Positions 63,641-64,000 of a stretch of 64,000 nucleotides of DNA are shown here, in pieces (the first letter of the stretch is position 1; every line of letters begins with the position of its first letter). The DNA comes from Hermodice carunculata (Eukaryota > Annelida > Polychaeta > Eunicida > Amphinomidae): NCBI GenBank assembly GCA_964020975.1, contig OZ026612.1:53063808-53127807 (forward strand). The letters run 5' to 3'. The position numbers and the translations under genes are program-made. The notes beneath the pieces are model-generated. The model was not told the DNA's origin. It was given only the letters and a program-made list of their open reading frames with translations, and did no database searches.

Positions 63641-64000
63641 ATATTCCATACCCTGAACACGTGCATTAGTATCCAGCCTAACGGGAGGTATGTCCATTTC
63701 AGGCTGGGCCTCCCCATGGGTTCTGAAAATTAGAAGTGTTTCCACTTCAGTTTTTTTAAATGACATTTTTTTCTTTACATTACTTTTTATAAGATAATGC
63801 TCTGTTCACTTCACTTATATGAGAAAATGTTTGTTTTGCGTCACTTTTTTTTTTTTTTTTTTTTTTTTATAAAATGTTTGCTTTACGTCGTCGTTGTGAA
63901 CAGATTGATACACAACTTAAAGGTACCGGTAATAGAAAGCGGGCAGAAAAACTGGGTCACTCTTTACTTCCTGCGTGGGTTCTTTAGCTCTGATGTTGTT
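63641..64000. other. Unassigned non-coding DNA
   Basis: Contains a T26 run at 63845-63870. No supported feature. Confidence 0.4.

Overview
This is a 64 kb piece of animal nuclear DNA. It is AT-rich by eye, gene-poor and dominated by repeats. There are no operons, no Shine-Dalgarno spacing and no dense ORFs. Instead it holds spliced-looking exons with GT donors, APE-type LINEs in many states of decay, a rolling-circle-like repeat family, short inverted-repeat elements and many expanded microsatellites. Repeat content and style suggest a marine invertebrate, perhaps a hemichordate, amphioxus or mollusc. That placement is inference and no species is claimed.

Host coding sequence that can be supported is small. 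Two exons on the plus strand (28933-29279 and 51518-51873) each encode a pair of EF-hands of the kind found at the N-terminus of the Rab-related proteins RASEF and CRACR2A. Both begin with a Met codon, both end at a GT donor in phase 2, and they are about 22 kb apart. They are either first coding exons of tandem paralogues or alternative first exons of one gene whose common exons lie beyond the window. A weaker minus-strand candidate exon lies at 8044-8632.

Layout: 1-2.8 kb is unassigned, with one copy of a dispersed repeat. 2.8-8 kb holds two Helentron-like elements, fragments of a second repeat family and a LINE. 9.2-11.8 kb is a decayed plus-strand LINE carrying a later 419-bp LINE-end insertion with an 8-bp target duplication. 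13.7-18.2 kb is the best preserved LINE (zinc-knuckle region, endonuclease, reverse transcriptase, C-terminal zinc motif, hairpin and ATT tail). 19.1-21.1 kb has a third Helentron-like element and a foldback element made of GATATC palindromes. 26.0-26.9 kb is a second, 5'-truncated copy of the 13.7 kb LINE. 28.5-29.3 kb is the first EF-hand exon. 32.6-33.9 kb is a long palindrome next to a decayed Tc1-like transposase. 34.7-38.0 kb has two large copies of an unclassified family with a MITE between them. 43.9-50.2 kb holds more LINEs and a fourth Helentron-like element. 51.5 kb is the second EF-hand exon. 57.8-60.5 kb is a nest of Helentron-like element, LINE and a further insertion. 62.9-63.6 kb is another LINE end.

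Two themes connect the repeats. LINE 3' ends in several families share a CAATAAA motif followed by a short tandem tail, and those tails are the sites of large ATT microsatellites. The Helentron-like elements carry CTTT tracts at a fixed place near their 5' end and internal tandem repeats, some of which contain exact AGGTCA direct repeats spaced by one base. Much of the simple-sequence DNA can therefore be traced to mobile elements.
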